Assembly (NCBI RefSeq): GCF_028583725.1
Contig: NZ_CP110680.1
Coordinates: 1,550,001-1,614,000 of the forward strand
From: Cellulomonas fimi
GTDB taxonomy: Bacteria > Actinomycetota > Actinomycetes > Actinomycetales > Cellulomonadaceae
Direction: 5' to 3'
DNA: 64,000 nucleotides
The first letter of the stretch is position 1. Each line of letters begins with the position of its first letter. A program made the translations under genes and the position numbers. The notes beneath the pieces are model-generated. The model saw only the letters and a program-made list of their open reading frames with translations, was not told the DNA's origin and did not search any database. Below, piece by piece: positions 22,032 through 30,098 of this stretch.

Positions 22032-22256
22032 TCAGCCGGCGGTGTCGGCCGCCGCCTCGGCGGCGTTGCGCGCGCGGGTCTGCTCGTACATGCGCTGGAT
22101 GTAGCCCTCGAGCTCGGTCGCCTCGACACGCCAGACGCCCCGCCCACCGATCTGGATCGCGGGCAGCTCGCCGGACCGCACCAGCGCGTAGGCCTGCGGG
22201 GCGGAGATGTTGAGGATCTCCGTGACGTCGGCGAGCGTGAGGAACCTCGAGGCCAT
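22032..22256 (-). CDS. Small MerR/BldC-type helix-turn-helix protein
   Basis: This 74-aa protein is a single winged helix of the excisionase/BldC class (FLTLADVTEILNISAPQAYA, then IGGRGVWRVEATELEGYIQ), with a short C-terminal tail. Such proteins bind DNA as small, often oligomeric, regulators; BldC in Streptomyces controls development. The ATG at 22256 has CAGACT 6 bases upstream (22263-22268, minus strand), consistent with leaderless expression. It is divergent from the CpaB/CpaE-like pair, which it could regulate. Its target is unknown. Confidence 0.82.
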   Translation of the reverse strand: MASRFLTLADVTEILNISAPQAYALVRSGELPAIQIGGRGVWRVEATELEGYIQRMYEQTRARNAAEAAADTAG

Positions 22257-22262
22257 GCTCGC

Positions 22263-22268
22263 AGTCTG
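22263..22268 (-). promoter_or_regulatory. -10 CAGACT (leaderless) of the small HTH gene
   Basis: CAGACT on the minus strand is 6 bases from the ATG at 22256. The same hexamer and spacing precede the DUF6912 gene at 24391. Confidence 0.35.
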
Positions 22269-22374
22269 GCACGCGCTGGCGCTCCGACCGGTTTGTCCAC
22301 AACCATGCCTCCGCGTCTCCGGCCGTCTCGGCAGGATGGGGCGCCTGCTGGACCGACGACGACCGGGGAGTGCC

Positions 22375-23070
22375 ATGGAGACGACCGTGCTGGACCTGCC
22401 TGCGCCGGTGGCGCCACGACTGCGCAGGCCGGGCTGGCGGGACCCGCGGCTGCTCGCGGGCGTCGCGATGGTGGCCGGCTCCGTCGCGCTCGGGTCGTGG
22501 GCCGTGCGGTCCGCGCAGTCGACCGTGCCCGTGTACGTCGCGCGCACGGCGCTCGTCCCCGGCGACCGGGTGGAGCCCGGCGCGCTCCTGGTCCAGGACG
22601 TGCAGCTCGGTGCCGTGGACCTCGGTGGGTACCTGCGGGCCGACCGCGCGCTGCCCGAGGAGGTCACGGTGCTCCGCGTCGTGGGCGCGGGTGAGCTCGT
22701 GCCCCGCGCGGCGCTCGGCGACGCCACCGAGGCCGACGTCCGGCCGGTCGCGGTGCCGCTGGAGCACGCGCCCTCCCGCGCGCTCGTCGTGGGCGCGCGG
22801 GTCGACCTCTGGTTCGTGCCCGAGCCGACCGGCGACGCGTCGTCGGACGGGTCCGCCGGTACGGGCGACGCTGCGGCGTCGGCAGGGCCGCGCCCGCTCG
22901 CGGTCGGCCTCACGGTCGCGGAGGTCGACACGCCCGACGGGGCGTTCAGCGTCGGCGGTGCGAGCACGGTCCAGGTGCTCGTGCCGTCGGACGCGCTGGC
23001 CGACGTGCTCGGCGCGCTCGCGGGCCCCGGGTCCGTGGACGTCGTGCCCGTGCCGGGCTCGGGGGGCTGA
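22375..23070 (+). CDS. SAF-domain protein, CpaB-like
   Basis: This 231-aa protein has one N-terminal membrane segment (about residues 22-41), then a SAF domain (VYVARTALVPGDRVEPGALLVQDVQL) of the CpaB/RcpC type found in Flp/Tad pilus assembly, and a C-terminal strand-rich region. The Shine-Dalgarno CGGGGAG is 4 bases before the ATG. The next gene, only 3 bases away, encodes a CpaE-like ATPase, the same order as in Tad loci. No CpaF, TadB, TadC or pilin gene is present in this window, so a pilus role is uncertain. Confidence 0.75.
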   Translation: METTVLDLPAPVAPRLRRPGWRDPRLLAGVAMVAGSVALGSWAVRSAQSTVPVYVARTALVPGDRVEPGALLVQDVQLGAVDLGGYLRADRALPEEVTVLRVVGAGELVPRAALGDATEADVRPVAVPLEHAPSRALVVGARVDLWFVPEPTGDASSDGSAGTGDAAASAGPRPLAVGLTVAEVDTPDGAFSVGGASTVQVLVPSDALADVLGALAGPGSVDVVPVPGSGG

Positions 23071-23073
23071 GAC

Positions 23074-24342
23074 GTGTCGGTCGGTGTGCTGTGCGCGGTC
23101 CGGGGGACCGCGGAGTCGATCATCGTCCAGGCCGTCGAGGGGACCGGCGGGCGCCTCAGCGTGACGCGCCGGTGCGCCGACCTGACCGAGCTGCTCGCGG
23201 CGGCGGAGGCCGGTCTGGGCCGGATCGCCGTCGTGTCGGTCGACCTCGACCTGCTCGACCGGGAGTCGGTCGACGTGCTGCACCGCGCGGGCGTGACGGT
23301 CGTGGGTGTCGGCGACCCGTCGAGGCCGTGGCTCGCGGACCGCATGCGCGCGTACGGCGTGGACGTGCTCACCGACGCCCCGGCCGACGAGGCCGGTGCG
23401 GACGAGCTCGTCCTCGGGGCGCTGGCCGCGCTCGAGCGCCCCGCGTCGACCGGTCCCCGACCGGAGGGGCCCGCGCCCGAGCAGCCGGTCGTCGCACCGC
23501 GGGAGGTCGACGGTGCCGTGGTCGCGGTCTGGGGACCGACGGGCGCGCCGGGTCGCACCACGGTGGCCGTCAACCTCGCGGCCGAGCTCGCCGCGGCCAG
23601 CGGCACGACGCTGCTGGTGGACGCGGACACCTACGGCGGCAGCGTCGCGCAGGTCGTCGGGCTGCTCGACGAGGCTCCGGGTCTCGCGGCGGCCGCGCGC
23701 GCCGCGGCGCAGGGCACGCTGGACCTGCACCACCTCGCGCGGCTGGCTCCCGTCCTCGCGCCCGACCTGCGCGTCCTGTCGGGCGTCTCGCGCGCGGACC
23801 GCTGGCCCGAGCTGCCGGCGTCGTCGCTCGACGCTGTCTGGTCGGTCGCGCGTGGCCTCGCCCGGTGGACGGTCGTGGACTGCGGGTTCTGCCTCGAGTC
23901 CGACGAGGTGCTGACGTTCGACACGCGCGCCCCGCAGCGCAACGGCGCGACGATCAGCGCGCTCGAGGCCGCCGACGTCGTCGTGGTCGTGGGGGCCGCC
24001 GACCCCGTCGGGATCCAGCGCCTGGTGCGCGGGCTCGGTGAGCTCACGGACCTCGGGCTCGGCACGACGCGCGTCGTCGTCGTCAACCGCGTCCGTGCGT
24101 CGGTCGCGGGGCCGCGACCGGGGGAGGCCGTGGCCGGCGCGCTCGCGCGGTACGCGGGCGTGACGGACGCCCACCTCGTGCCGGACGACCGTCCCGCGCT
24201 CGACGCGGCGCTGCTGGACGCCCGGACGCTGCGCGAGGCCGTGCCCGGTTCACCCGCGCGGCGGGCGCTGGCGGGGGTGGCCGCCCGCGTCGACGCGATC
24301 GTCCGGTCGGCCGTCGACGTCGCGGCGCTCGCCGCGCGGTGA
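23074..24342 (+). CDS. CpaE/MinD-like P-loop ATPase
   Basis: This 422-aa protein has a receiver-like N-terminal part (residues about 1-120), a linker, and a SIMIBI ATPase domain starting at residue 147. The P-loop reads GPTGAPGRTT (154-163), with Arg161 where ParA/MinD proteins have the nucleotide-binding Lys; the first-position Lys of the deviant Walker motif is also missing. The second motif is LVDADTYGG (Asp183, Asp185). CpaE proteins position Tad pilus machinery. The GTG start follows the SAF gene by 3 bases. Activity as an ATPase is plausible but unproven. Confidence 0.78.
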   Translation: MSVGVLCAVRGTAESIIVQAVEGTGGRLSVTRRCADLTELLAAAEAGLGRIAVVSVDLDLLDRESVDVLHRAGVTVVGVGDPSRPWLADRMRAYGVDVLTDAPADEAGADELVLGALAALERPASTGPRPEGPAPEQPVVAPREVDGAVVAVWGPTGAPGRTTVAVNLAAELAAASGTTLLVDADTYGGSVAQVVGLLDEAPGLAAAARAAAQGTLDLHHLARLAPVLAPDLRVLSGVSRADRWPELPASSLDAVWSVARGLARWTVVDCGFCLESDEVLTFDTRAPQRNGATISALEAADVVVVVGAADPVGIQRLVRGLGELTDLGLGTTRVVVVNRVRASVAGPRPGEAVAGALARYAGVTDAHLVPDDRPALDAALLDARTLREAVPGSPARRALAGVAARVDAIVRSAVDVAALAAR

Positions 24343-24378
24343 GCGGGGCGTCGGCGGACGCCGCCGTGGAGCCTCGGG

Positions 24379-24384
24379 CAGACT
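24379..24384 (+). promoter_or_regulatory. -10 CAGACT (leaderless) of DUF6912
   Basis: CAGACT is followed by 6 bases and then the GTG at 24391. Confidence 0.35.
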
Positions 24385-24390
24385 GACCCC

Positions 24391-24837
24391 GTGCGCGTCT
24401 ACGTCCCCGCGACCCTCGACGAGATCCCCGGCCCGCTGACGGCGAGGCCGGCCCACGCCGTGACCCGCGAGCTGCGGGCCGCGCTGCCCGACGAGGACGA
24501 CGAGACGGTCGAGTTCGTCGCGCAGCTCACCGCGGCCGACGACGCGCTCGAGCTCCTCGCCGCGCACCCGGGCGCCCCGCGCCTGCGGCTCGTCGTGTCG
24601 GTCGACGTCCCCGACGCCGCGGTCGCGCCCGTCGCCGACGACGGCGCGTCGCCGAGCGCCGTCCGGCTCGTCGCGGACGTCGAGGTCGCCGACGTCGCGT
24701 GCGTCCACGTCGACGAGCCCGAGGCGCGTGCGGACGTCGTGGCGGCCCTCGCCGGAGACGCCGATGCCCGTGAGCGGCTCGAGGAGCGCGACCTGCTCTG
24801 GTACGACGCGTCCGAGCTCGGCGAGATCCCGCGCTGA
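24391..24837 (+). CDS. DUF6912-family protein
   Basis: This 148-aa soluble acidic protein begins MRVYVPATLDEI, the typical opening of the actinobacterial DUF6912 family. It contains alternating strands and helices and ends LLWYDASELGEIPR. No catalytic motif, signal or membrane segment is visible, and the role is unknown. It appears leaderless (-10 at 24379) and lies between the CpaE-like gene and the tRNA genes. In related genomes it is often near the same neighbours, but I cannot check this here. Confidence 0.75.
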   Translation: MRVYVPATLDEIPGPLTARPAHAVTRELRAALPDEDDETVEFVAQLTAADDALELLAAHPGAPRLRLVVSVDVPDAAVAPVADDGASPSAVRLVADVEVADVACVHVDEPEARADVVAALAGDADARERLEERDLLWYDASELGEIPR

Positions 24838-24894
24838 CGGCTCCGCCCCGCCCACGTGGTGTTCGTCACGAACGCCGCCCCGAGCAGGGGCCGG

Positions 24895-24925
24895 TTGGAC
24901 CGGCACGCCAGGGCTCGGGTAGTGT
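24895..24925 (+). promoter_or_regulatory. Promoter of tRNA-Gln
   Basis: TTGGAC (24895-24900) and TAGTGT (24920-24925) are separated by 19 bases. Transcription from about 24932 would give a short 5' extension to the tRNA-Gln start at 25004. Confidence 0.5.
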
Positions 24926-25003
24926 TCACCGCCGGTACGACGTCCGGAAGACGCCGTGGCGGCCTACGGGCGGCCCGTGCGGAAGCCCGGAGGTTATACC
25001 CCA

Positions 25004-25075
25004 TGGGGTATGGTGTAATTGGCAGCACGACTGATTCTGGTTCAGTTAGTCTAGGTTCGAGTCCTGGTACCCCAG
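25004..25075 (+). tRNA. tRNA-Gln (CTG)
   Basis: The 7-bp acceptor stem pairs TGGGGTA with TACCCCA, with discriminator G. The anticodon stem ACTGA/TCAGT closes a 7-nt loop TTCTGGT with anticodon CTG, and the T-arm carries GGTTCGAGTCC. Length is 72 nt and CCA is not encoded. Confidence 0.95.
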
Positions 25076-25170
25076 CGCGAGCACCGCTGATCCGGTGGTC
25101 CGAGTCCCTCGGATGATCGGGTAAAGTGTTCACTCGGTAAGCGAGGCCCACGGGTCTCGTGCGCTGATAG

Positions 25171-25243
25171 GCCCCCGTTGTGTAGCGGCCTAGCACGCCG
25201 CCCTCTCACGGCGGTAGCGCCGGTTCGAATCCGGTCGGGGGTA
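25171..25243 (+). tRNA. tRNA-Glu (CTC)
   Basis: The acceptor arm pairs GCCCCCG with CGGGGGT (first pair G-T) with discriminator A. The anticodon stem CCGCC/GGCGG closes loop CTCTCAC with anticodon CTC, and the T-arm is CCGGTTCGAATCCGG. Length is 73 nt and CCA is not encoded. Between this and tRNA-Gln are a small hairpin (25099-25113) and a -10-like TAAAGT (25122-25127), so it may have its own promoter. Confidence 0.95.
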
Positions 25244-25247
25244 CGTC

Positions 25248-25277
25248 AAGGCCCGGTCACCTCGGTGGCCGGGCCTT
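25248..25277 (+). terminator. Terminator of the tRNA genes
   Basis: A 14-bp stem region (25248-25261 with 25264-25277, one G-T pair) lies 4 bases after tRNA-Glu and runs into TTCGTCGTCC. Confidence 0.7.
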
Positions 25278-25368
25278 CGTCGTCCCCGGTGTCGCGCATG
25301 TCCGTGGCCGCCCACGCACCCCCCTGTCGCGCGTCCCCGTCGTGACCGGCCCGCGCCCGCAGACGCGA

Positions 25369-25401
25369 GGACCCCCTCGCGGCCGGCTCGCGAGGGGGTC
25401 C
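25369..25401. terminator. Terminator of ndgR
   Basis: A perfect 13-bp stem (25369-25381 with 25389-25401) with a 7-nt loop lies 20 bases beyond the ndgR stop on the minus strand. It can also stop read-through from the tRNA side. Confidence 0.7.
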
Positions 25402-25420
25402 GTGGACGGGGGAGCGGGTG

Positions 25421-26140
25421 TCACTCGGCGGTGCGGCGCAGGACCTCGGTGAGGCGGTTCGCGGCGGAGACGACGGCGGCGGCGTGCAGCCGTCCGGGCT
25501 GGCGCGAGAGGCGCTCGAGCGGCCCGGAGACGGACACCGCGGCGACGACGCGGCCCGACGGCCCGCGCACGGGGGCGGACACGGACGCGACGCCGACCTC
25601 GCGCTCGGACACCGACTGCGCCCAGCCGCGGCGGCGGACGCCGGACAGGATCGTCGCGGTGAACTTGGCGCCCTGCAGGCCGCGGTGGAGCCGGTCGGGC
25701 TCCTCCCACGCGAGCAGGATCTGCGCGGCAGAGCCGGCCTGCATCGTCAGGGTCGCGCCGACCGGGATGGAGTCGCGCAGGCCGATCGGGCGCTCGGCCG
25801 CGGCGACGCAGATCCGCATGTCGCCCTGGCGGCGGTAGAGCTGCGCGGACTCGCCCGTGTGGTCGCGCAGCGCGGCCAGCACGGGGCTGGCGGCGGCCAG
25901 CAGGCGGTCCTCGCCGGCCGCGGTCGCGAGCTCGGACAGGCGCGGTCCGAGCACGAAGCGGCCCTGCATGTCGCGCGCGACGAGCCGGTGGTGCTCGAGG
26001 GCGACGGCCAGGCGGTGTGCCGTGGGGCGGGCAAGATGGGTGGCGGTCACGAGCTGTGCGAGGGTCGCCGGACCCGCCTCGAGAGCGCTGAGAACCGACG
26101 CGGCCTTGTCCAGGACGCCGACTCCGCTAGAGTTGTCCAT
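25421..26140 (-). CDS. ndgR: IclR-family leucine regulator NdgR/LtbR
   Basis: This 239-aa IclR protein has an N-terminal winged helix (VLDKAASVLSAL, then ARPTAHRLAVALEHHRLV) and the C-terminal IclR effector domain. The opening MDNSSGVGVLDKA and the position divergent from leuCD identify it as the actinobacterial NdgR/LtbR group, which controls leucine biosynthesis. The ATG at 26140 follows CAATAT by 6 bases, so it is probably leaderless. A 21-bp inverted repeat lies just upstream and may be its own operator. Confidence 0.93.
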   Translation of the reverse strand: MDNSSGVGVLDKAASVLSALEAGPATLAQLVTATHLARPTAHRLAVALEHHRLVARDMQGRFVLGPRLSELATAAGEDRLLAAASPVLAALRDHTGESAQLYRRQGDMRICVAAAERPIGLRDSIPVGATLTMQAGSAAQILLAWEEPDRLHRGLQGAKFTATILSGVRRRGWAQSVSEREVGVASVSAPVRGPSGRVVAAVSVSGPLERLSRQPGRLHAAAVVSAANRLTEVLRRTAE

Positions 26141-26146
26141 AGGTCG

Positions 26147-26152
26147 ATATTG
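26147..26152 (-). promoter_or_regulatory. -10 CAATAT of ndgR (leaderless)
   Basis: CAATAT on the minus strand is 6 bases from the ndgR ATG. The inverted repeat 26153-26173 directly abuts it upstream, so a protein bound there would block this promoter. Confidence 0.45.
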
Positions 26153-26173
26153 GCGTCTCGGAGGCTGAGACGC
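26153..26173. promoter_or_regulatory. Candidate NdgR operator between ndgR and leuC
   Basis: GCGTCTC and GAGACGC form a perfect 7-bp inverted repeat with a 7-base spacer. It is the only clear dyad in the 98-bp gap, directly upstream of the ndgR -10 and 65 bases before leuC. Binding by NdgR is inferred from position. Confidence 0.5.
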
Positions 26174-26238
26174 AAGCAGGCAGGCAACAGGAACCGGGAA
26201 CACCCCCCACCCGGACGAACTAGAAGAGGACCGAGAAC

Positions 26239-27693
26239 ATGGCCGGCACGTTGGCGGAGAAGGTCTGGGACGCGCACGTCGTGCGACGTGGCACGGAAGG
26301 CGCGCCCGACCTGCTCTACATCGACCTGCACCTGGTGCACGAGGTCACCAGCCCGCAGGCGTTCGAGGGGCTGCGGCTGGCCGGGCGCCAGGTCCGCCGC
26401 CCCGACCTCACGCTCGCGACGGAGGACCACAACACCCCGACGCTCGACATCGACCGGCCGATCGCCGACACGACGAGCCGCACCCAGATCGAGACGCTGC
26501 GCCGCAACGCCGCGGAGTTCGGCGTCCGCATCCACTCGCTCGGCGACGCCGACCAGGGCATCGTCCACCAGGTCGGTCCGCAGCTCGGGCTCACCCAGCC
26601 CGGCCTGACCGTCGTCTGCGGCGACTCGCACACGTCCACGCACGGCGCGTTCGGCGCGCTCGCGTTCGGCATCGGCACGAGCGAGGTCGAGCACGTGCTC
26701 GCGACCCAGACCCTCCCGCTCGCGCCGTTCAAGACCATGGCGATCACGGTCAACGGTCAGCTGCCGCCCGGCGCGACCAGCAAGGACATCATCCTCGCGA
26801 TCATCGCCAAGATCGGGACCGGCGGCGGCCAGGGCTACGTCCTGGAGTACCGCGGCGAGGCGATCCGGTCGCTGTCGATGGAAGCCCGCATGACGATCTG
26901 CAACATGTCGATCGAGGCGGGCGCGCGCGCGGGCATGATCGCGCCCGACGAGACCACGTTCGAGTACCTCAAGGGCCGCCCGCACGCGCCCGAGGGCGCC
27001 GACTGGGACGCGGCCGTGGAGTACTGGCGCACGCTGCGCACCGACGACGACGCGACCTTCGACGAGGAGGTCGTGCTCGAGGCGGCCGACCTCGAGCCGT
27101 TCGTCACGTGGGGCACCAACCCGGGCCAGGGCCTGCCGCTGTCGGCGGCCGTCCCGGTGCCCGAGGAGATCGCCGACGCCAACGAGCGCGTCGCCGCCGA
27201 GCGCGCGATCGAGTACATGGGCCTCACGCCCGGTCAGCCGCTGCGCGAGATCAAGGTCGACACGGTCTTCATCGGCTCGTGCACCAACGGCCGCATCGAG
27301 GACCTGCGCTCGGTCGCCAAGGTCGTCCAGGGCAAGCACAAGGCCGACGACGTGCGTGTCCTCGTCGTCCCGGCGTCTGCCCGCGTCCGGCTCCAGGCCG
27401 AGGCCGAGGGGCTCGACAAGATCTTCCTCGACTTCGGTGCGGAGTGGCGCAACGCCGGCTGCTCGATGTGCCTGGGCATGAACCCCGACCAGCTCGCCCC
27501 GGGGGAGCGCTCGGCGTCCACGTCGAACCGCAACTTCGAGGGCCGGCAGGGCAAGGGCGGGCGCACGCACCTCGTGTCGCCGCTCGTCGCCGCCGCCACC
27601 GCCATCCGCGGCACGCTGTCGTCGATCTCGGACCTCGGCGAGGACCCGAGGGCCTTCGACGGCAGCCCGCTCACGGACCTCCAGTCGGTCTGA
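26239..27693 (+). CDS. leuC: 3-isopropylmalate dehydratase large subunit LeuC
   Basis: This 484-aa aconitase-family subunit converts 2- to 3-isopropylmalate in leucine synthesis as a heterodimer with LeuD. The [4Fe-4S] ligands are in GSCTNGR and [11 protein letters not shown], and the substrate motif [14 protein letters not shown] is intact. The Shine-Dalgarno AGAGGA precedes the ATG. leuD starts 32 bases downstream. Regulation by the divergent NdgR is likely. Confidence 0.97.
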   Translation: MAGTLAEKVWDAHVVRRGTEGAPDLLYIDLHLVHEVTSPQAFEGLRLAGRQVRRPDLTLATEDHNTPTLDIDRPIADTTSRTQIETLRRNAAEFGVRIHSLGDADQGIVHQVGPQLGLTQPGLTVVCGDSHTSTHGAFGALAFGIGTSEVEHVLATQTLPLAPFKTMAITVNGQLPPGATSKDIILAIIAKIGTGGGQGYVLEYRGEAIRSLSMEARMTICNMSIEAGARAGMIAPDETTFEYLKGRPHAPEGADWDAAVEYWRTLRTDDDATFDEEVVLEAADLEPFVTWGTNPGQGLPLSAAVPVPEEIADANERVAAERAIEYMGLTPGQPLREIKVDTVFIGSCTNGRIEDLRSVAKVVQGKHKADDVRVLVVPASARVRLQAEAEGLDKIFLDFGAEWRNAGCSMCLGMNPDQLAPGERSASTSNRNFEGRQGKGGRTHLVSPLVAAATAIRGTLSSISDLGEDPRAFDGSPLTDLQSV

Positions 27694-27725
27694 CCCGACC
27701 CGCGATCGCAGAAGGAAGCACCGTC

Positions 27726-28385
27726 ATGGAGAAGTTCACCCAGCACACCGGCGTCGGGGTCCCGCTGCGCCGCAGCAACGTCGACACCGACCAGATCATC
27801 CCGGCCGTCTACCTCAAGCGCGTGACGCGCACGGGCTTCGAGGACGCGCTGTTCGCCGCCTGGCGGGGCGACCCGGAGTTCCTGCTCAACCAGGACGCGT
27901 ACAAGAACGGCTCGGTCCTCGTGGCCGGTCCGGACTTCGGCACCGGATCGTCGCGCGAGCACGCCGTGTGGGCGCTCAAGGACTACGGGTTCCGGGTCGT
28001 CATCTCGGCGCGGTTCGCCGACATCTTCCGCGGCAACTCGGGCAAGCAGGGGCTCCTCGCCGCGCAGGTCGCGCAGGAGGACATCGAGCTCATCTGGAAG
28101 ATCCTCGAGACCCGCCCGGGCACCGAGGTGACCGTGGACCTCGAGTCGCGCACCGTCACGTGCGACGACGTCGTGGTGCCGTTCCAGGTCGACGACTACA
28201 CCCGCTGGCGCCTGCTGGAGGGCCTCGACGACATCGGCCTGACCCTGCAGCACGCCGACGAGATCAGCGCCTTCGAGGAGACCCGCGAGCCGTGGCGCCC
28301 GCGCACGCTCCCGGCGAAGCACCTGCCGCCCGTCGAGATCAAGGCCGCGCGCCCCGTGCCGGTCACGATCGGCCGGCCGGACTGA
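27726..28385 (+). CDS. leuD: 3-isopropylmalate dehydratase small subunit LeuD
   Basis: This 219-aa swivel-domain subunit shows the family motifs [14 protein letters not shown] near the N-terminus and [17 protein letters not shown] in the middle. The length is slightly above the usual 190-200 aa because of a short C-terminal extension typical of Actinobacteria. AGAAGGAAG lies about 7 bases before the ATG. It forms an operon with leuC and is followed by a strong terminator. Confidence 0.97.
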   Translation: MEKFTQHTGVGVPLRRSNVDTDQIIPAVYLKRVTRTGFEDALFAAWRGDPEFLLNQDAYKNGSVLVAGPDFGTGSSREHAVWALKDYGFRVVISARFADIFRGNSGKQGLLAAQVAQEDIELIWKILETRPGTEVTVDLESRTVTCDDVVVPFQVDDYTRWRLLEGLDDIGLTLQHADEISAFEETREPWRPRTLPAKHLPPVEIKAARPVPVTIGRPD

Positions 28386-28404
28386 CCCGGACTGACCCGA
28401 CCCG

Positions 28405-28443
28405 GAGGCCGGTGGGACCCGTCGACGACGGCCCACCGGCCTC
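28405..28443 (+). terminator. Terminator of leuCD
   Basis: A perfect 12-bp stem (28405-28416 with 28432-28443) with a 15-nt loop that can fold further lies 19 bases after the leuD stop. Confidence 0.75.
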
Positions 28444-28760
28444 TGCGCATCCCCGGGCCGGACCGTCGCGGGACCCGTGGCGGGGACGGCCGGGCGCCAC
28501 CCGTCCGTGCGGCGAGGACCCGGCATCCGGGGGCGAACGGGACGAACGTCACGCATCCTCGCCCTGGGGTGGCTACCGTGAGCCTCAGGCCTCGGGAAGA
28601 AGGGGCGCACCGCCGCGGTTCTCCCCTCGGGCCGGGTCCACCCTGTGCTCGCGGGCGTCGCCCGCGCGCGGTGGGCCGGTTGTGAAGGTTTGGGGCCGGG
28701 AGGCGCGACGCGCCCGCGTCCGGTCAGGAGCACGCCTCGGCGTGGGAGACGATGAGGACC
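28444..28760. other. Non-coding gap upstream of murA
   Basis: No gene is supported here. A -10-like TACCGT (28574-28579) lacks a clear -35. If used, it gives a leader of about 175 nt with a 6-bp hairpin (28651-28665). Confidence 0.4.
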
Positions 28761-30077
28761 ATGAGCGATCTGCTGTACGTCAACGGGGGCAACCCCCTGT
28801 CGGGCGAGATCACCGTCCGCGGTGCGAAGAACTTCGTCTCCAAGGCGATGGTGGCGGCGCTGCTGGGCGAGACGCCGAGCGTGCTGCGCAACGTCCCGCA
28901 GATCCGCGACGTCGCGGTGGTGACCGGCCTGCTCGAGCTGCACGGCGTGAAGGTCGACGCCGACGCCGACGCGGGCGTCCTGCACCTCGACCCGACCGAC
29001 GTCGAGAGCGCCCACGTCGCCGACATCGACGCGCACGCCGGCTCGAGCCGCATCCCGATCCTGTTCTGCGGCCCGCTGCTGCACCGCCTGGGGGAGGCGT
29101 TCATCCCCGACCTGGGCGGCTGCCGCATCGGCGACCGGCCCATCAACTTCCACCTCGACATCCTGCGGCAGTTCGGCGCGGTCGTGGACAAGCAGGACAA
29201 CGGCATCCACATCCGTGCACCGCGCCGCCTGCAGGGCACCAAGATCGCGCTCCCGTACCCGAGCGTGGGCGCGACCGAGCAGCTGCTGCTGACGGCGGTG
29301 CGCGCCGAGGGCATCACCGAGCTGTCGGGCGCGGCGATCGAGCCCGAGATCATGGACCTCATCAACGTCCTGCAGAAGATGGGCGCGATCATCTCGGTCG
29401 ACACCGACCGCGTGATCCGCATCGAGGGCGTCGACCGGCTCGTCGGCTTCCAGCACACCGCGCTCGCGGACCGCATCGAGGCGGCGTCGTGGGCGTCGGC
29501 CGCGCTCGCGACGGGCGGCGACGTGTACGTCCGCGGCGCGACGCAGCCCGAGATGACGACGTTCCTCAACACGTTCCGCAAGGTCGGCGGCGAGTTCCAC
29601 GTCGACGACGACGGCATCCGGTTCTTCCATCCGGGCGGCGACCTGCGGTCGATCACGCTCGAGACGGACGTCCACCCCGGCTTCATGACGGACTGGCAGC
29701 AGCCGCTCGTGGTCGCGCTCACGCAGGCGAAGGGCCTGTCGATCGTGCACGAGACGGTGTACGAGAACCGGTTCGGCTTCGTCGACGCGCTCGTCGGCAT
29801 GGGTGCGACGATCCAGGTCTACAAGGAGTGCCTGGGCGGCCGGCCGTGCCGGTTCGGTCAGCGCAACTTCTTCCACTCGGCGGTCATCAGCGGCCCGACG
29901 CCGCTCGCCGCGGCCGACATCGAGGTGCCGGACCTCCGCGGCGGGTTCAGCCACCTCATCGCGGCGCTCACCGCGAAGGGCACGTCGGCCGTCCGGGGCA
30001 TCAGCCTCATCGACCGCGGCTACGAGCGCTTCACGCAGAAGCTCGAGGCGCTGGGCGCCGAGTTCAGCCGCGACTGA
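28761..30077 (+). CDS. murA: UDP-GlcNAc 1-carboxyvinyltransferase MurA
   Basis: This 438-aa enzyme transfers enolpyruvate from PEP to UDP-GlcNAc, the first committed step of peptidoglycan synthesis. The catalytic Cys121 lies in LGGCRIGDRP and the substrate Lys23 in RGAKNFVSKAM. The start is uncertain between ATG 28752 and ATG 28761; MSDLLYVNGG fits the family N-terminus, while GGGAG (28744-28748) is 12 bases from 28761 and 3 from 28752. plsC follows after 21 bases. Cys rather than Asp at the active site predicts fosfomycin sensitivity of this enzyme, which is an inference. Confidence 0.95.
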   Translation: MSDLLYVNGGNPLSGEITVRGAKNFVSKAMVAALLGETPSVLRNVPQIRDVAVVTGLLELHGVKVDADADAGVLHLDPTDVESAHVADIDAHAGSSRIPILFCGPLLHRLGEAFIPDLGGCRIGDRPINFHLDILRQFGAVVDKQDNGIHIRAPRRLQGTKIALPYPSVGATEQLLLTAVRAEGITELSGAAIEPEIMDLINVLQKMGAIISVDTDRVIRIEGVDRLVGFQHTALADRIEAASWASAALATGGDVYVRGATQPEMTTFLNTFRKVGGEFHVDDDGIRFFHPGGDLRSITLETDVHPGFMTDWQQPLVVALTQAKGLSIVHETVYENRFGFVDALVGMGATIQVYKECLGGRPCRFGQRNFFHSAVISGPTPLAAADIEVPDLRGGFSHLIAALTAKGTSAVRGISLIDRGYERFTQKLEALGAEFSRD

Positions 30078-30084
30078 GTCCCGG

Positions 30085-30090
30085 TAGCAT
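30085..30090 (+). promoter_or_regulatory. -10 TAGCAT of plsC (near-leaderless)
   Basis: TAGCAT ends 8 bases before the GTG at 30099. A weak -35 (TTCAGC, 30063-30068) is 16 bases upstream, inside the murA 3' end. Confidence 0.4.
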
Positions 30091-30098
30091 CCCCTCCC

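Noticed and set aside
25004..25243. tRNA pair as an integration hot spot
   Set aside because: No integrase, no duplicated tRNA 3' end and no foreign-looking genes were found nearby.
26141..26238. Leucine attenuator or T-box before leuC
   Set aside because: The leader is under 100 bases, with no Leu-codon peptide and no terminator-antiterminator pair.
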